This document shows, piece after piece, positions 62,262-64,000 of a stretch of 64,000 bases of DNA; position 1 is the stretch's first letter, and each line of letters begins with the position of its first letter. The notes beneath the pieces were generated by a model that was not told where the DNA came from, did not search any database, and saw nothing but the letters and a program-made list of their open reading frames with translations. A program made the translations under genes and the position numbers. Source of the DNA: Paraburkholderia phenazinium (GTDB taxonomy: Bacteria > Pseudomonadota > Gammaproteobacteria > Burkholderiales > Burkholderiaceae); assembly GCF_900141745.1 (NCBI RefSeq), contig NZ_FSRM01000001.1, positions 3,906,001 through 3,970,000 on the forward strand, in the 5' to 3' direction.

Positions 62262-63686
62262 TCAGGTTGCTGCCACGTCCGCGAGCTTTACCGCTTTGGC
62301 CGTCACCGAGGACGCCGTCGCCACATTGCGCAGGTCCGCAAGGAACGTATCGCGCCACACCGACAGATTGTTTTCGCGCAGCGGCGCCATCATGTCCGCA
62401 TGACGGGCCTGGCGTTCAGCGAGCGGCATCGACAGCGCACGCTCGAGTGCTTCGGCCATCTGCGACAGGTCGAACGGGTTCACCACCAGTGCACCCGGCA
62501 ACTGCTCAGCTGCGCCGGCAAACTGCGACAGCACCAGCACGCCCGGATCCGCGGGATCCTGAGATGCCACGTACTCCTTCGCAACCAGATTCATCCCGTC
62601 GCGCAGCGGCGTCACATAACCCACTTGCGACTGCCTGAACAAGGCCATCAGCAGATTGCGTTCGTACTTGCGGTTCAGATATTGAATCGGCGTCCAGTCG
62701 AGCTGCGCAAAGCGGCCATTGATACGCCCCGCTTCACCCTCAAGCGTCTGACGAATGCGCTGATATGTTTGCACGTCCGAGCGCGTCGGCGGTGCAATCT
62801 GCACCAAGGAGACGCGGCCGTGCCAACCGGGCGCCGTGAGAAGCAACCGCTCAAAGGCCTGGAAGCGCTCGACCAGCCCCTTCGAATAATCGAGGCGGTC
62901 CACGCTCATAATCAGCTTGCGGCCGCGCATGCCATCGCGCAGGCTGCGCACCGGTTTGCGGTCGGTGAACTGCTCCGCGGCTTTGGCGATTGCATCGGGA
63001 TAGATCCCGATCGGATAGGCCGCGACTTTGAGGAAACGGTTATAGGCGTGCACCATGCCGTCGTCGCTCGACGTGCCGTGCTGCCCTCGCTCGATATAGT
63101 CGACAAACGACTGCCGGTCCGCTTCAGTCTGGAAGCCGACCACGTCGTAGCTGCACATGGCCTTCACGAGTTCCTCGTGCGGCGGCACGCTACGCAACAC
63201 TTCCGGCACCGGAAACGGAATATGCAGGAAGAAGCCAATCGGGTTTTTCACGCCGAGTTCGCGCAGGCACTTCGCAAACGGCAGCAAGTGGTAGTCATGG
63301 ACCCAGATGATGTCATCGGGCTTGACCATCTCCTTCAACTGCTTCGCGAGCGTCTGGTTCACGCGCAGGTAACCGGCGTACTCCTGACGATCGAAGCGCG
63401 ACAAGTCGTTGCGGTAGTGGAAAGTCGGCCATAGCGTCGCATTCGAAAAGCCGCGGTAGTACTGATCGTAGTCGCGCTTGGTGAGACCCACCGTCGCGTA
63501 AGTCACGTTGCCCTGCTTTTCGATTACCGGCGCCGATGGCTCTGCCACCGTTTCGCCGCTCCAGCCGAACCATACGCCGCCTGTTTCCTTGAGGGCGTCC
63601 AGTACACCGATTGCAAGACCACCTGCTGCGGGGCGGCCTTCCTGCGTCGGCGCGACACGATTCGATACCACAATCAATCTGCTCAT
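62262..63686 (-). CDS. otsA: Trehalose-6-phosphate synthase
   Basis: The 474-residue enzyme is a GT-B glycosyltransferase with LIVVSNRVAP, GGLAIGVLDAL, VHDYHLLPFAKCLRE, MSVDRLDYSKGLVERF and RDGMNLVAKEYVASQ. It makes trehalose-6-phosphate from UDP-glucose and glucose-6-phosphate, the first step to the osmoprotectant trehalose, in the cytosol. No otsB phosphatase gene lies within the window. The unidentified gene upstream may be part of the same unit. Confidence 0.96.
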   Translation of the reverse strand: MSRLIVVSNRVAPTQEGRPAAGGLAIGVLDALKETGGVWFGWSGETVAEPSAPVIEKQGNVTYATVGLTKRDYDQYYRGFSNATLWPTFHYRNDLSRFDRQEYAGYLRVNQTLAKQLKEMVKPDDIIWVHDYHLLPFAKCLRELGVKNPIGFFLHIPFPVPEVLRSVPPHEELVKAMCSYDVVGFQTEADRQSFVDYIERGQHGTSSDDGMVHAYNRFLKVAAYPIGIYPDAIAKAAEQFTDRKPVRSLRDGMRGRKLIMSVDRLDYSKGLVERFQAFERLLLTAPGWHGRVSLVQIAPPTRSDVQTYQRIRQTLEGEAGRINGRFAQLDWTPIQYLNRKYERNLLMALFRQSQVGYVTPLRDGMNLVAKEYVASQDPADPGVLVLSQFAGAAEQLPGALVVNPFDLSQMAEALERALSMPLAERQARHADMMAPLRENNLSVWRDTFLADLRNVATASSVTAKAVKLADVAAT

Positions 63687-63875
63687 TGGTGCTCCACCTC
63701 ATTCAGTTGTTCGTTGCATGCGGGGATGTGCCGTCGTGGTGCATGCAAGTCGCGTGCCGTATCTCTAAATTCGCGGAATAAAAATGTGTGCAAATGTGAC
63801 AGGCAAGCAGAAACCTGCCGTCCGCAGGCATCGCGCGAAAATTTTTTGCTTCGTATGAGGAAACGACGAAATCTG

Positions 63876-64000
63876 TCAGGCGTCCTGCTCGGAACCGAGG
63901 TCACGCTGATATTCGATGCCTTCCGGGCGTACCCCACCCTGGTTGTGTTCGCCGTCCGGTGGCGCGTCGGGCGCAATGCGGTTCTGCCCTGCTGGATCGT
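63876..64000 (-). CDS. C-terminal fragment of an unidentified gene (5' end outside window)
   Basis: The - strand reading frame ends with DPAGQNRIAPDAPPDG and then VRPEGIEYQRDLGSEQDA before the stop at 63876. It is Pro/Gly/Asp-rich and runs off the right edge. It is upstream of otsA on the same strand. Too little is visible to name it, and the coding call rests on amino acid composition and an open frame. Confidence 0.4.
   Translation of the reverse strand, partial: DPAGQNRIAPDAPPDGEHNQGGVRPEGIEYQRDLGSEQDA

Noticed and set aside
1..64000. CRISPR arrays and rRNA genes
   Set aside because: I saw no regularly spaced repeats with unique spacers, and no rRNA-like sequences on either strand.

Overview
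The window reads as backbone chromosome of a betaproteobacterium of the Burkholderia/Paraburkholderia group. The GC content is high, codon use is GC-rich, and several genes are typical of that lineage: an rsxB-nth pair, DUF1841, a DUF3311-plus-symporter pair, a DUF4148 periplasmic protein and a CsbD-like protein. Genus is inferred from gene content and protein style only; no rRNA is present.

Layout. 1-17 kb is housekeeping and metabolism: the end of rsxB, nth, DUF1841, two small cytochromes c, a MoxR ATPase with a VWA partner, a BenE-type transporter, transaldolase, a VOC protein, an FUSC membrane protein, a monocarboxylate-type symporter, a spermidine-synthase-like protein, a ParA-like ATPase, a DNA glycosylase, chorismate lyase, an OmpA-like lipoprotein and a TPR glycosyltransferase. 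17-25 kb holds htpG behind a very good sigma32-type promoter, a MocR regulator divergent from a glyoxalase-like protein, an aminotransferase, RidA and a PhzF protein. 25-41 kb holds a GGDEF-EAL protein, a chromate transporter, an acetylpolyamine-amidohydrolase-like enzyme with an MFS transporter and LysR regulator, CopD, parC, parE, an ABC-F ATPase and rubredoxin.

41.24-50.72 kb is a compact genomic island of about 9.5 kb. It is bounded by a 17-bp direct repeat that is the 5' part of tRNA-Arg(CCT), and it carries a tyrosine integrase next to the intact tRNA. Copies of TGTAGCA lie at both ends and look like integrase arm sites. The cargo is a small membrane protein, an ASCH protein, a divergent response regulator/RsbRD-type sensor kinase pair, a translationally coupled DUF262-HEPN pair, a 5'-truncated D12 adenine methylase, an overlapping pair of an unrecognised protein and a HEPN-like protein, and a DUF4145 protein. 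Three HEPN-superfamily proteins of three different kinds in about 4.7 kb make this the best candidate for an undescribed defence or toxin-antitoxin locus in the window.

50.8-64 kb returns to backbone: an alpha/beta hydrolase, DUF4148, two paralogous small proteins that bracket a lipoprotein, a second TPR glycosyltransferase, a GST and CsbD, then a dcm-vsr pair, a YbhB-type protein, a DHA2-type MFS pump, otsA, and the end of an unidentified gene at the right edge. Start codons were chosen from Shine-Dalgarno matches, signal peptides and family N-termini, and are marked where doubtful.
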